Shown: in pieces, positions 32,732 through 41,087 of the stretch
Position numbering within the stretch: the stretch's first letter is position 1
Layout of the letters: each line of letters opens with the position of its first letter
Program-made: the position numbers and the translations under genes
The notes under the pieces: generated by a model
The model's input: the letters and a program-made list of their open reading frames with translations, nothing else
What the model was told of the DNA's origin: nothing
Databases searched by the model: none
DNA from: Bacteroidaceae bacterium
GTDB lineage: Bacteria; Bacteroidota; Bacteroidia; Bacteroidales; Bacteroidaceae
DNA length: 64,000 bases
Assembly: GCA_017461345.1 (NCBI GenBank)
Contig: JAFTYP010000021.1
Coordinates: 62,001 to 126,000, forward strand
Direction of reading: 5' to 3'

Positions 32732-33844
32732 TTATTTGGAAATGGACATTCGTACAATCTTCTGTTCTTGATTGACAAGTGCACTAACACGATAAATATT
32801 GGACATCGGTTGTTTCGTATCGCTTCGGCTGATTGTTTCCTGCAAATTGAATTCTGCAGAATAACCTATACTGCCATCATGAAGTGTCTCCTTACGAACG
32901 CTCATTTGTTGCGCAATAACATAATGAAGTCCGATGACATCCTTCTCCTTCTTCTCGTTAGCATATTGGATAATTGCTTCTGCATCGGCATTGTCTTTGC
33001 CGCAGAAGTTAATCATTGAATCCGGGATAGCAGCCCGAGCAGCTTCAATATCTTGGTTGGCAATGACTTTCGCAAAGAACGACTCGAGTGTACCACGTAT
33101 CATGGTTCGCTCTGCAACCGTTACCTTCGAAAGCAGCAGGGCATTCTTTATTTCTGCGGCTTCGCTTGTATATCGGCCAAAGGGATGTCTTGCCAAATAA
33201 TCGGTAATGGCGTTTTCATTACCAACAGCAACAGCCTCTTGCCAATCAATAGAGTCGAGCATATCCTCACATGCCCTTTTGCGGAGCGTGGTCGGATATT
33301 TTTGCACAAACCGTGCTAACGCTGCACGATTGACGTTCTGCAACAAACGTTGCCACTCTTCTGCCTCTGCCTGCAAAGCAAGCATACGTTCGTTTACTTC
33401 ATCAAAGTGCTGACTCTTGGGATAATCGTCGAGAAATTGCCGGAAGGTTTTGGGATCTGTCATATTGGCAAGCCGTTCGTAATCGGATTGCTCTTTTTGT
33501 CTCATCTGCTCTGTGGTATAATAATAGTAGCCAGCGCAGACACAAAGGATTAGAATAAGAACGAAAAACACAGCCAAGCCAATCGACTTATGGGATTTCT
33601 TCTTCTGTGATTCTTTGGGCAAAGTGTTTTCGATGACTACTTCTTCCTTTTCGGCAGAATCTGCAAGTGGGAGTGGTTCCAGTTTCTCTCCGCATTCCGG
33701 GCAGGTGTCTTGTGTCTGGAGACAATACTCGTTGCAGTGAGGGCAGTGACGTAATTGTCCGGAGATGTGAATACCACAATGGGGACATGTGCCAGCCATT
33801 GTTGAAACACGTCCTTTACATTCAGGACATTTGATGATGCTCAT
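32732..33844 (-). CDS. Zinc-ribbon, single-pass membrane protein
   Basis: About 370 residues from the ATG at 33844 (MSIIKCPECKGRVS); the ORF is open upstream but those residues do not fit the zinc ribbon. Three zinc-ribbon knuckles occupy the first 55 residues (CPECKG/CPHCG, CPHCN, CPECGE). A single membrane span (IGLAVFFVLILILCVCAGYYYY) lies near residue 95, and a long helical C-terminal region follows with LANMTDPKTFRQFLDDYPKS and similar TPR-like blocks. The N-terminus should face the cytoplasm and the rest the periplasm. No family function is known. It follows the rplI terminator. Confidence 0.7.
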   Translation of the reverse strand: MSIIKCPECKGRVSTMAGTCPHCGIHISGQLRHCPHCNEYCLQTQDTCPECGEKLEPLPLADSAEKEEVVIENTLPKESQKKKSHKSIGLAVFFVLILILCVCAGYYYYTTEQMRQKEQSDYERLANMTDPKTFRQFLDDYPKSQHFDEVNERMLALQAEAEEWQRLLQNVNRAALARFVQKYPTTLRKRACEDMLDSIDWQEAVAVGNENAITDYLARHPFGRYTSEAAEIKNALLLSKVTVAERTMIRGTLESFFAKVIANQDIEAARAAIPDSMINFCGKDNADAEAIIQYANEKKEKDVIGLHYVIAQQMSVRKETLHDGSIGYSAEFNLQETISRSDTKQPMSNIYRVSALVNQEQKIVRMSISK

Positions 33845-33867
33845 TAGTATAATTATATATAAGGTGC

Positions 33868-33900
33868 AAAGGGGCACAGACTTTACGGCTGTGCCCCTTT
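33868..33900 (-). terminator. Terminator after rplI
   Basis: AAAGGGGCACAG (33868-33879) pairs perfectly with CTGTGCCCCTTT (33889-33900), 12 bp, 9-nt loop. It is just after the rplI stop on the minus strand; the following TTTGCACCTTATAT is only a moderate U-tract. Confidence 0.75.
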
Positions 33901-33924
33901 GGGTTTATTGGTGTGATAGCCAAA

Positions 33925-34455
33925 TTACTCTTCTGTTGCTTCCTGTGTTTCCTCAGCGGCAGGAGCCTCCTCGGTTACAGTTGCTTCTTTCTGAGCAGCT
34001 ACGCTTTCGTTGTTTGACTCTGCAACAACGGTGAAAGCCACCTGTGCAGAAACTTCCTTGTGAAGCTTAACGGTTGCTACATAATCGCCTGCAGTCTTTG
34101 CGTCCTTAACGACGATGATCTTGCGGTCGATGTCGAAGCCAAGCTTCTGGAGTTCCTCTGCGATGTGCATGCTGTTGATGCTACCGTAGATAACACCAGT
34201 TACAGTTGCCTTTGCAGTGAAAGTGAGGTTTACTGCGTTCAGTTTCTCTGCGAGTGCTTCGGCGTCAGCCTTAATCTTAGCGAGCTTAACAGCCTTCTGC
34301 TTGAGTTCCTCGGCGAGTACCTTCTTTGCGCTTGCGCTTGCAATTACGCCCTTGCCCTGAGGAATCAGGTAGTTACGGCCATAACCAGCCTTTACGTTCA
34401 CGATGTCATTCTTGTAACCGAGTCCGATTACGTCTTCTTTCAGTATAATTTCCAT
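33925..34455 (-). CDS. rplI: 50S ribosomal protein L9
   Basis: 176 residues. The N-terminal domain starts MEIILKEDVIGLGYKNDIV and contains GYGRNYLIPQGKGV, the rRNA-binding part of L9. A long connecting helix and the C-terminal domain follow, then an acidic, Ala/Glu-rich tail of about 25 residues that is longer than in E. coli L9 and usual for Bacteroidota. Third gene of the rpsF-rpsR-rplI operon. Confidence 0.96.
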   Translation of the reverse strand: MEIILKEDVIGLGYKNDIVNVKAGYGRNYLIPQGKGVIASASAKKVLAEELKQKAVKLAKIKADAEALAEKLNAVNLTFTAKATVTGVIYGSINSMHIAEELQKLGFDIDRKIIVVKDAKTAGDYVATVKLHKEVSAQVAFTVVAESNNESVAAQKEATVTEEAPAAEETQEATEE

Positions 34456-34471
34456 AATCTTCCTCCTTACT

Positions 34472-34738
34472 TTACTTCATCAAATCGGTTACGAAGGGCA
34501 GCAGGGCGAGGTGACGCGCACGCTTTACTGCCTGAGCGACACGACGCTGATACTTGAGAGAAGTGCCAGTGATGCGGCGGGGCAAAATCTTACCCTGCTC
34601 GTTGAGGAACTTCTTCAAGAATTCGGGGTCCTTGTAGTCAATATACTTGATGCCGCTCTTCTTGAAACGGCAATACTTCTTCTTCTCGACGTCGATAGCG
34701 GGAGCGGTCAAGTAGCGGATTTCTGATTGCTGTGCCAT
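34472..34738 (-). CDS. rpsR: 30S ribosomal protein S18
   Basis: 88 residues with the S18 core [20 protein letters not shown] and [22 protein letters not shown]. The rpsF stop is 2 bp upstream and rplI follows after 16 bp, the classical S6-S18-L9 order. The ssb gene that often sits between rpsF and rpsR is absent. Confidence 0.96.
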   Translation of the reverse strand: MAQQSEIRYLTAPAIDVEKKKYCRFKKSGIKYIDYKDPEFLKKFLNEQGKILPRRITGTSLKYQRRVAQAVKRARHLALLPFVTDLMK

Positions 34739-34740
34739 GT

Positions 34741-35085
34741 TTATGCCTCCTGCTTGTTTTGTTTGTTACTTCTTCTCTTGGCTGCGTATTCAGCGGCGTA
34801 CTTCTCCATCTTAATGGTGAGATAGCGAAGAACTTTCTCGTCGCGACGATAAGCAATTTCGAGAGTTTTGATAGTCTCGGGAGCTGCATTGAACTCAATG
34901 AGCTCGTAGAATCCTGTTGTCTTCTTGTCGATGGGATAGGCAAGTTTCTTCAGGCCCCAGTTCTCTTCGTTGATGATTTCAGCACCAGCTTTTGTGAGAA
35001 CGCCTTTGAACTTCTCTACCGCTTCCTTCATCTGTTCATCAGACAAAACGGGAGTCAAAATGAAAACGGTTTCGTATTGGTTCAT
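34741..35085 (-). CDS. rpsF: 30S ribosomal protein S6
   Basis: 114 residues starting [15 protein letters not shown], with the S6 core [24 protein letters not shown]6 binds S18 on the platform of the small subunit. First gene of the operon, with a consensus promoter about 50 bp upstream. The C-terminus is short and basic ([12 protein letters not shown]). Confidence 0.96.
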   Translation of the reverse strand: MNQYETVFILTPVLSDEQMKEAVEKFKGVLTKAGAEIINEENWGLKKLAYPIDKKTTGFYELIEFNAAPETIKTLEIAYRRDEKVLRYLTIKMEKYAAEYAAKRRSNKQNKQEA

Positions 35086-35132
35086 AATACGTTAAATGAA
35101 TTAATTAATAAATTTGTTGCTTAAAAGCGGGG

Positions 35133-35164
35133 CAAAGGTACGTCTTTTTTATGGAATAGCCAAA
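35133..35164 (-). promoter_or_regulatory. Promoter of rpsF-rpsR-rplI operon
   Basis: Minus strand TTTG (35164-35161), 20 bp, TACCTTTG (35140-35133), an exact consensus match. Confidence 0.85.
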
Positions 35165-35285
35165 CATTTGCTTAATTATTTTGCCTGTCCGTTGCATTTA
35201 CACATTATAATAATATATAGTCGCAGACATGCGATGGCACCGTTATGCACATTCCGGACAAGAATAAAGGAGGTTTCATGAAAAC

Positions 35286-35373
35286 AGGTTAACCTTTTCG
35301 GGCAGAATGGTTAAGCATTATCACAGGAAAGGTTAACCATTATCGCCGGAATGCTTAACCATTCCTGAAGGGA
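35286..35373. repeat. 22-bp-period intergenic array F (4 units)
   Basis: Units 35286 (AGGTTAACC), 35308 (TGGTTAAGC), 35330 (AGGTTAACC) and 35352 (TGCTTAACC). Units 1 and 3 have CGGGCAGAA and CGCCGGAA in the second half. It lies about 120 bp upstream of the rpsF promoter and about 50 bp upstream of the GH16 promoter, so here it is in a divergent control region rather than behind genes. Confidence 0.85.
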
Positions 35374-35420
35374 CTGCCGACGCATTCCTGCAAACACGCT
35401 TGAAACGGGAGTGCTGAAAA

Positions 35421-35452
35421 TTTGGCTGTCCGAACTTTTCTTTGTATCTTTG
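35421..35452 (+). promoter_or_regulatory. Promoter of GH16 gene, predicted leaderless
   Basis: TTTG (35421-35424), 20 bp, TATCTTTG (35445-35452). The box ends 4 nt before the ATG at 35457, so the expected transcription start falls on or next to the start codon. Confidence 0.75.
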
Positions 35453-35456
35453 TGCC

Positions 35457-36305
35457 ATGAAAAAGAAAGGATTACGCTACGAAAGGCATCTGACATGGGC
35501 ACTGTTTGCACTTTGCCTATGCGTTTGCGACGTGCAGGCCAAAGGCAGAAAGCATGCAGCGAGAGAACGCGAAGGCTGGGAGTTGGTGTGGAGCGACGAA
35601 TTCCGCGGACGAGAACTCTCCGATGAGTGGACACGCATACCACGCTTCAAGAACCCTTCCGAATGGAACAAATACATGAGTTCCGCCGATTGCCTCTACA
35701 AAGTCAAAGGCGGCAAACTCACTCTCTATGGGCGTGTGAACGACTTTCTGCCCGAAGACACTGCGCACTTCCTGACGGGAGGCGTATACACACGCGGCAA
35801 GATGCTCTTCCAAAGAGGCAGGATTGACATCCGTCTGCGCATGGACGACGCATCGGGAGCCTGGCCTGCCGCATGGCTGCTGCCAGAGGGCCGATGGCCT
35901 CACGACGGCGAAATAGACATCATGGAAAGGCTGAACTATGATGACTTTGCGCACCAAACAATTCACTCCGCCATCACCGAGTATGACACCGAAGCGCGGA
36001 AAAGCCAAAACTGGCACTACACTGCGCCCATCAGAAACGGGAAATGGAACGTCTATAGTGTGGAACTCTACGAAGACAGCGTGAGTTTCTTCATCAACGA
36101 CAAACTGACCTTCACCTATCGGCGCGAACCGGAGTTGGGAGCCGCCCAGTTCCCATACGACCGCCCGATGTACCTGCTGCTCGACATGCAACTGGGAGGC
36201 CATTGGGTGGGCAAAGTCAATCCAGACGAACTTCCCTACCGATATCAAATCGACTACGTGCGTTTCTACAAGAAAAAAACTGCCAATACAACTCCTGTTC
36301 ACTAA
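35457..36305 (+). CDS. GH16 family glycoside hydrolase
   Basis: 282 residues from ATG 35457 (MKKKGLRYERHLTWALFA), with a signal peptide ending near VQAKG. The GH16 fold is clear from WELVWSDEFRG, RIPRFKN, WPAAWLLPEG and the catalytic motif GEIDIMER with Glu152 (nucleophile), Asp154 and Glu157 (acid/base). The C-terminal PMYLLLDMQLGGHWVG is typical of the laminarinase-like branch. The likely substrate is a beta-1,3 or mixed-linkage glucan. A TTG at 35442 lies inside the promoter and is not the start. Confidence 0.88.
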   Translation: MKKKGLRYERHLTWALFALCLCVCDVQAKGRKHAAREREGWELVWSDEFRGRELSDEWTRIPRFKNPSEWNKYMSSADCLYKVKGGKLTLYGRVNDFLPEDTAHFLTGGVYTRGKMLFQRGRIDIRLRMDDASGAWPAAWLLPEGRWPHDGEIDIMERLNYDDFAHQTIHSAITEYDTEARKSQNWHYTAPIRNGKWNVYSVELYEDSVSFFINDKLTFTYRREPELGAAQFPYDRPMYLLLDMQLGGHWVGKVNPDELPYRYQIDYVRFYKKKTANTTPVH

Positions 36306-36313
36306 TTTTTCAC

Positions 36314-36321
36314 TATCTTTG
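36314..36321 (+). promoter_or_regulatory. -7 box (TATCTTTG) of mscS-like gene
   Basis: TATCTTTG, 9 bp after the GH16 stop and 25 bp before the ATG at 36347. No TTTG at the right distance upstream. Confidence 0.6.
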
Positions 36322-36346
36322 CACAAATAAATAAATTAACATCAAT

Positions 36347-37222
36347 ATGATACACTTATCTCTACTACAAGCCGCCCCCGCAGAAAGCGGAAAAGAAGTT
36401 ATCGAAGCCGTTAAAAACGGGAAAATGGACGAGTTCGTCGACCAAATCATCCGAATGGGAACAGAAGCCGGAAAAAGCATCCTGTTTGCAGCCGTCGTTG
36501 CCGTCATAGGATATTACATCGTTCGATTCATCAACAACATGGTCGCACGAATACTGGAACGCAGGAACGTAGAGCCCACCGTACAATCGTTCCTGAAAAG
36601 TTTTGTCAACATAACACTACTCATACTGCTCATCCTGACCGTAGTAAGCACACTGGGCGTAAACACCACGAGCCTTGCAGCACTGCTCGCATCTGCAGGT
36701 CTGGCCGTAGGCATGGCACTGAGCGGCAACCTGCAAAACCTGGCAGGTGGCATCATCCTGTTGCTCTTCAAACCCTACAAAGTGGGCGACTATATAGAAG
36801 CACAAGGCGTAAGCGGCACCGTAAAAGCCATACAAATATTCCACACCGTACTGACAACACCGGACAACAAAGAACTGTTTATCCCCAATGGCGCACTCTC
36901 AAGCGGCAACATCACCAACTACAGCAAAAACGACCTGCGACGCGTGGATATGGTTGTCAGCGTAGAATACGGAACAGACACAGAAAAGGTGAAACAAGTA
37001 ACACAGGAACTCCTGCGTAGCGACAGCCGAATCCTCAAAGAACCCGCACCTTTCGTTGCCGTCAACGAACTGGGAGACAACGGAGTATTCTTTTCAATCC
37101 GCGTCTGGGTAAATGGCAGCGACTATTGGGACGTGTTCTTCGACACAAACGAACGCATCTACAACGAATTCAACAAGCAAGGCATCGGATTCCCATTCCC
37201 ACAAATACAGATTCATCAATAA
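36347..37222 (+). CDS. Small-conductance mechanosensitive channel (MscS type)
   Basis: A 291-residue MscS-family channel that opens under membrane tension to release solutes during hypo-osmotic shock. Three membrane segments (about residues 44-65, 82-105, 110-135) are followed by the pore helix AGLAVGMALSGNLQNLAGGIILLLF and the beta domain KPYKVGDYIEAQGVSGTV, IPNGALSSGNITNYS. Length matches E. coli MscS (286). It starts a rightward series leading into the fucose-type cluster, but has its own promoter. Confidence 0.92.
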   Translation: MIHLSLLQAAPAESGKEVIEAVKNGKMDEFVDQIIRMGTEAGKSILFAAVVAVIGYYIVRFINNMVARILERRNVEPTVQSFLKSFVNITLLILLILTVVSTLGVNTTSLAALLASAGLAVGMALSGNLQNLAGGIILLLFKPYKVGDYIEAQGVSGTVKAIQIFHTVLTTPDNKELFIPNGALSSGNITNYSKNDLRRVDMVVSVEYGTDTEKVKQVTQELLRSDSRILKEPAPFVAVNELGDNGVFFSIRVWVNGSDYWDVFFDTNERIYNEFNKQGIGFPFPQIQIHQ

Positions 37223-37255
37223 CCTACTATTACTGTATTACGAACAGAGCGATTC

Positions 37256-37633
37256 ATGAGCGGATACAAACAAAAGCAGCACACCGGCAGCATAAAACGA
37301 TTCGTACAGACACTGACACTCAACTCCAACGAAGAGGCCAGGCGCGAATACATCAAATGGCACTCGCCGGAACACAACTGGAAAGAAATCCGCAACGGCA
37401 TTCGAGAGGTCGGCATCATCGAAATGGAAATCTACATCTTGGGCAACACGTTGGTCATGATAGTAGATGCTCCCGAAGACTTTGACTGGGGAAAGGCAAT
37501 GGCCCGACTCGCCACGCTTCCACGCCAAGCCGAATGGGAAGCCTTCGTCAGCCAGTTTCAAGGCTGCAATGCCAACGCCACAAGCGACGAAAAATGGCAA
37601 ATGATGCAACGGATATTCTATCTCTACGATTAG
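37256..37633 (+). CDS. L-rhamnose/L-fucose mutarotase family protein
   Basis: 125 residues of the RhaM (DUF718) family, small dimeric alpha-beta barrels that interconvert sugar anomers. Visible features are RFVQTLTLNSNEEARREYIKWH, NGIREVGIIEMEIYILGNTLVMI and a C-terminal Trp-containing segment. The next gene is an FucP-type permease, so L-fucose (or a similar 6-deoxysugar) rather than rhamnose is the likely substrate. 33 bp after the MscS gene and 43 bp before fucP. Confidence 0.8.
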   Translation: MSGYKQKQHTGSIKRFVQTLTLNSNEEARREYIKWHSPEHNWKEIRNGIREVGIIEMEIYILGNTLVMIVDAPEDFDWGKAMARLATLPRQAEWEAFVSQFQGCNANATSDEKWQMMQRIFYLYD

Positions 37634-37676
37634 AAACAACCAGAAAACATAAGAACCCAAGAATAAAACAAAGTCA

Positions 37677-38873
37677 ATGAAGGTCATCGAAAATAAACAC
37701 ATCCTACCGTTCGCCCTCGTCTCAATGCTATTTCTTCTTTGGGGCTTGGCAAACAACATGACTGACACCTTGCTTGCAGCCTTCAAGAAAGTAATGCAGA
37801 TGAGCGACTCACAGACGTCCCTCATACAGTTTGCTTTCTATGGTTCTTACTTCTGCTTCGCTTTGCCGGCAGCACTTTTCATCAGAAAAGTCTCCTACAA
37901 AGCCGGCATCATTCTGGGCCTGACACTCTATGCCGGAGGTGCCATACTGTTCCTTCCCGCTGCAAAAGCCGAAAGTTATCTGTTCTACCTCGTAGCCATC
38001 TACATCCTTGCCGGCGGCTGCTCCGTACTCGAAACAACAGCCAATCCCTACATCCTCTCAATGGGTTCGCCCGAAACAGCAACCAGAAGGCTGAACATCG
38101 CCCAGTCGCTCAACCCGATTGGCAGCATCATGGGCATTATGCTCAGCAAGCAATTCATTCTCCGAGACATCTCGCTCAATAGCATATCCGAGACCTACAT
38201 GGGACTGGGGGTTGTGCTGTTAGCAATCATGGCAGTGATGCTGATGTCAAGAATGCCAGAGGGGAAAGACGAAGAACAACACAATGTCCGCGCATCCTTT
38301 AAGCAGTTACTCAAAAACAAACGCTATGTCTGGGGCGTCGTGGCACAATTCTTCTACGTTGGGGCACAGATTGGCGTGTGGTCCTTTACCATCAGATTGA
38401 CGATGCAGGAACTCAACATCGAGGAAGCCAGTGCCGCAACATACTATCTGGCAAGCATCATCTGTTTCTGCATGGCACGTTTCCTCTTCACCTGGCTAAT
38501 GAAGTTCTACCATCCGGCAAAACTCATGGCATGGGCCTCCGCAGCAGACATCGCACTCTGCCTAATCGTAATCCTCATGAACGGAAGTGGCATGATTGCC
38601 GTAATAGCACTCGTGCTCATAAGTTTCTTTATGTCACTCCAGTTTCCCACCATCTACGGCATTGCCCTCGAAGGCATGAACGACGATGCGAAGATTGGCG
38701 CCTCGGGACTCATTATGGCAATCCTCGGCGGAGCACTTCTTACACCACTTCAGGGATATATAAGCGACGTATTTGGTGTTTCAGCATCATATACCGTACC
38801 ACTCGTCTGCTTCGTTGTTGTACTGTGGTATAGCATGGCGAACTGCAAACAAATTGTAAACGACAAATGTTAA
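37677..38873 (+). CDS. fucP: L-fucose:H+ symporter family (FucP)
   Basis: 398 residues with 12 predicted membrane helices, MFS superfamily, FucP group: FLLWGLANNMTDTLLAAFKKVMQ at the start and CSVLETTANPYILSMG and NIAQSLNPIGSI in the middle are signatures. Imports L-fucose or a related sugar with a proton. Located between the mutarotase and the nucleotidyltransferase-GHMP fusion. The stop codon TAA lies inside a 7-bp repeat that also forms the start of the next gene. Confidence 0.9.
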   Translation: MKVIENKHILPFALVSMLFLLWGLANNMTDTLLAAFKKVMQMSDSQTSLIQFAFYGSYFCFALPAALFIRKVSYKAGIILGLTLYAGGAILFLPAAKAESYLFYLVAIYILAGGCSVLETTANPYILSMGSPETATRRLNIAQSLNPIGSIMGIMLSKQFILRDISLNSISETYMGLGVVLLAIMAVMLMSRMPEGKDEEQHNVRASFKQLLKNKRYVWGVVAQFFYVGAQIGVWSFTIRLTMQELNIEEASAATYYLASIICFCMARFLFTWLMKFYHPAKLMAWASAADIALCLIVILMNGSGMIAVIALVLISFFMSLQFPTIYGIALEGMNDDAKIGASGLIMAILGGALLTPLQGYISDVFGVSASYTVPLVCFVVVLWYSMANCKQIVNDKC

Positions 38874-38888
38874 ATGTTAAATGTTAAA
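38868..38888 (+). repeat. Heptad repeat spanning fucP stop and next start
   Basis: Three exact copies of TGTTAAA; the first contains the fucP TAA (38871-38873), and the final A is the first base of the next ATG (38888). Each extra unit would add another in-line ATG in a different frame. Confidence 0.7.
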
Positions 38889-40051
38889 TGAAAAAGGTCT
38901 TTGTCAGCGGTTGCTATGATTTGCTTCATAGCGGACACATAGAATTCTTCCGGCAGGCGGCCCAATACGGTGACCTGTATGTCGGCATCGGGTCGGACGC
39001 CACAATATTGCAGTACAAAAACCGTAAAACACTTTATCCCGAGCAAGAACGGCTCTTCATGGTGCAAAGCATCAAATATGTCAAAGAAGCCTACATTAAC
39101 AAAGGTAGTGGTGTGATGGATTTTGTACCCACGGTCGAAATGCTCAAGCCAGACCGCTTCGTGGTAAATACAGATGGTTCGAGCGAAGAAAAACGTCGTT
39201 TCTGCGAAGAACGTAACATCGAATACATCGTACTTGAAAGAACACCGGCAAAAGGACTTAATGCTCGCTCAAGCACAAACATAAAAGCCGAGATGTGCGA
39301 GATACCTACACGGCTCGACCTTGCAGGAACCTGGATAGACCAGCCGTACGTCAGTTGTTATGCTCCCGGATGGGCACTTACCATATCACTCTTACCGAAT
39401 TTCGAGATAAGAGAACGCTGTGGCCTCTCCACATCAACACGCAAACAGATACAGAAGATCTGGCCTATAAAATTGCCGGATATGGATGTAGAAATGTTGG
39501 CTAAACTTGTCTTTTGCTTCGAAAATGACCCCGAGCGAAGCGACGGAATCATCTCCGGAGCACAAGACGCTATCGGCATTTGCATACCTGGACTTTGCCG
39601 ACATCATTACGACGCACGCTTTTGGCCCGACAAAATTGAACAATGTAAAGACGAAAAGATACTTTGCTGGCTTGAGAGCCATCTATGCTTAGTGCCCATG
39701 TTCCCTCGAAAAAACGGTTGCTCCGTAGTCGAAAACAAAGACATTACAGAGACAAAGGTTAAAGCATTGGCCAAAGCAGCAGACGATTGCTGGGAGGCCA
39801 TCATGAGAACCGACCTTAAAGCCTTTGTTGCTGCATATCGTGCTTCATTCGAAGCTCAAATTTCTATGTTTCCCGCAATGATACAACCTGGCGTCCAGGA
39901 CTATATTAACCACTATTCTGCAATGGACGGCGTCCTGGCCTGGAAAATGCCGGGAGCCGGAGGGGGAGGTTATCTAGCACTTGTCATTGAAAACGCCAAC
40001 ATCTTCTGTCAATCAGTAACAGAAGCCATTCCATTAACCATCCGCAGATAA
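38888..40051 (+). CDS. Nucleotidyltransferase-GHMP kinase-like fusion protein
   Basis: 387 residues in two parts. Residues 1-135 are a cytidylyltransferase-like domain: SGCYDLLHSGH with the HxGH motif (His14-His17), GIGSDATI, and ARSSTNIK. Residues about 140-387 look like a GHMP kinase: CEIPTRLDLAGTW corresponds to motif 1 of fucokinase or heptose kinases and KMPGAGGGGYLALV to motif 3. The ATP-binding motif 2 (PxxxGLGSS) is replaced by IISGAQDAIG, so kinase activity is uncertain. Its place behind a fucose-type mutarotase and FucP suggests it activates the imported sugar to a nucleotide sugar, by analogy with Fkp or HldE, but with a different domain order. It is followed after 9 bp by a dehydrogenase. 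Confidence 0.75.
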   Translation: MKKVFVSGCYDLLHSGHIEFFRQAAQYGDLYVGIGSDATILQYKNRKTLYPEQERLFMVQSIKYVKEAYINKGSGVMDFVPTVEMLKPDRFVVNTDGSSEEKRRFCEERNIEYIVLERTPAKGLNARSSTNIKAEMCEIPTRLDLAGTWIDQPYVSCYAPGWALTISLLPNFEIRERCGLSTSTRKQIQKIWPIKLPDMDVEMLAKLVFCFENDPERSDGIISGAQDAIGICIPGLCRHHYDARFWPDKIEQCKDEKILCWLESHLCLVPMFPRKNGCSVVENKDITETKVKALAKAADDCWEAIMRTDLKAFVAAYRASFEAQISMFPAMIQPGVQDYINHYSAMDGVLAWKMPGAGGGGYLALVIENANIFCQSVTEAIPLTIRR

Positions 40052-40060
40052 CGAAGAAAA

Positions 40061-41017
40061 ATGAAGATAGTCATATTAGATGGCCTTACTGCGAACCCCG
40101 GCGATCTTTCGTGGGACGAACTTCGAAAATTTGGCAAACTCGAAGTTTACGATCGTACTGCTCCGGAAGAATTATTGACTCGCGCAGAAGGGGCCGAAGT
40201 ATTATTAACTAACAAGGTTATTATCGATGCGGAAGCAATGAGTGCCTTACCCTGCCTGCGTTACATCGGAGTCACCGCAACAGGTTACAATGTAGTTGAC
40301 ATAGCAGAAGCACACCGACGTAACATTGTCGTAACAAACATACCAGCATACAGCACAATGTCGGTAGCCCAAATGGTTATGGCACATCTTCTAAATATAA
40401 CAAACCAAGTGGCACTCCATTCCAATGCTGTAAAACAAGGCGAATGGGAACAGAGTCCCGACTTCTCGTTCTCCAAATCACCCATCATTGAACTTGACGG
40501 GCTAACGATGGGAATCATCGGTCTTGGCAATATAGGTTCTGCTACAGCACGTATGGCGCAATCAATGGGCATGAAAGTAATAGCCATCAGTAGCAAAACG
40601 AAAGAAGCACTCCTGCAAATAGGCGTTCAAAAAGCCGAAAACTATGAACAACTTTTCTGCGAGGCAGATGTCATAAGTCTGCATTGTCCGCTGACCTGCG
40701 ACACACACCACCTTGTCAATCAAGAACGTTTATCCTTAATGAAATCCACGGCCATACTCATCAACACGGGTCGCGGTCCTCTGCTCGATGAAGTGGCAGT
40801 TGCAGAAGCACTTTCAACAAAAAAAATCTATGCTGTTGGCATAGATGTCCTATCCGAAGAGCCACCAACACAAGGGAGTCCCCTTATCTCGGCACCCCGA
40901 TGCTACATAACACCACACATCGCATGGGCCAGCAAAGCCGCCCGACGTCGCCTCATCGACATTGCAATATCAAATGTCAGAGCCTTCGTGTGTGGAGAAC
41001 CACAAAATCAAGTTTAA
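40061..41017 (+). CDS. D-2-hydroxyacid dehydrogenase (glycerate/hydroxypyruvate type)
   Basis: 318 residues of the D-isomer-specific 2-hydroxyacid dehydrogenase family. All key motifs are present: YIGVTATGYNVVD, the Rossmann GIIGLGNIGSATARMA, INTGRGPLLDE with the substrate Arg, DVLSEEPP with the Glu, and TPHIAWASKAARRRL with the catalytic His. Closest in style to glycerate dehydrogenase/hydroxypyruvate reductase. In the cluster it could reduce a keto acid formed from the sugar, but that is inference. A terminator follows. Confidence 0.85.
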   Translation: MKIVILDGLTANPGDLSWDELRKFGKLEVYDRTAPEELLTRAEGAEVLLTNKVIIDAEAMSALPCLRYIGVTATGYNVVDIAEAHRRNIVVTNIPAYSTMSVAQMVMAHLLNITNQVALHSNAVKQGEWEQSPDFSFSKSPIIELDGLTMGIIGLGNIGSATARMAQSMGMKVIAISSKTKEALLQIGVQKAENYEQLFCEADVISLHCPLTCDTHHLVNQERLSLMKSTAILINTGRGPLLDEVAVAEALSTKKIYAVGIDVLSEEPPTQGSPLISAPRCYITPHIAWASKAARRRLIDIAISNVRAFVCGEPQNQV

Positions 41018-41033
41018 TAAATACAATACAAAG

Positions 41034-41069
41034 AGAGGGCCACGCCAATTGGTGTAGCCCTCTAATACT
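41034..41069 (+). terminator. Terminator after the 2-hydroxyacid dehydrogenase
   Basis: AGAGGGC (41034-41040) pairs with GCCCTCT (41057-41063), with inner pairs CAC/GTG, followed by AATACTTTTTTG. Can also serve the convergent Cys-rich lipoprotein gene. Confidence 0.75.
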
Positions 41070-41087
41070 TTTTTGCTCAACTATTGC

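Larger units (their letters stand above)
35086..35456. other. Divergent gap between rpsF and GH16 gene
   Basis: It holds the rpsF promoter (35133-35164), array F (35286-35373) and the GH16 promoter (35421-35452). No gene is seen. Confidence 0.75.

Noticed and set aside
35442..35456. TTG at 35442 as start of the GH16 gene
   Set aside because: It lies within the promoter box TATCTTTG; the ATG at 35457 gives a normal signal peptide.
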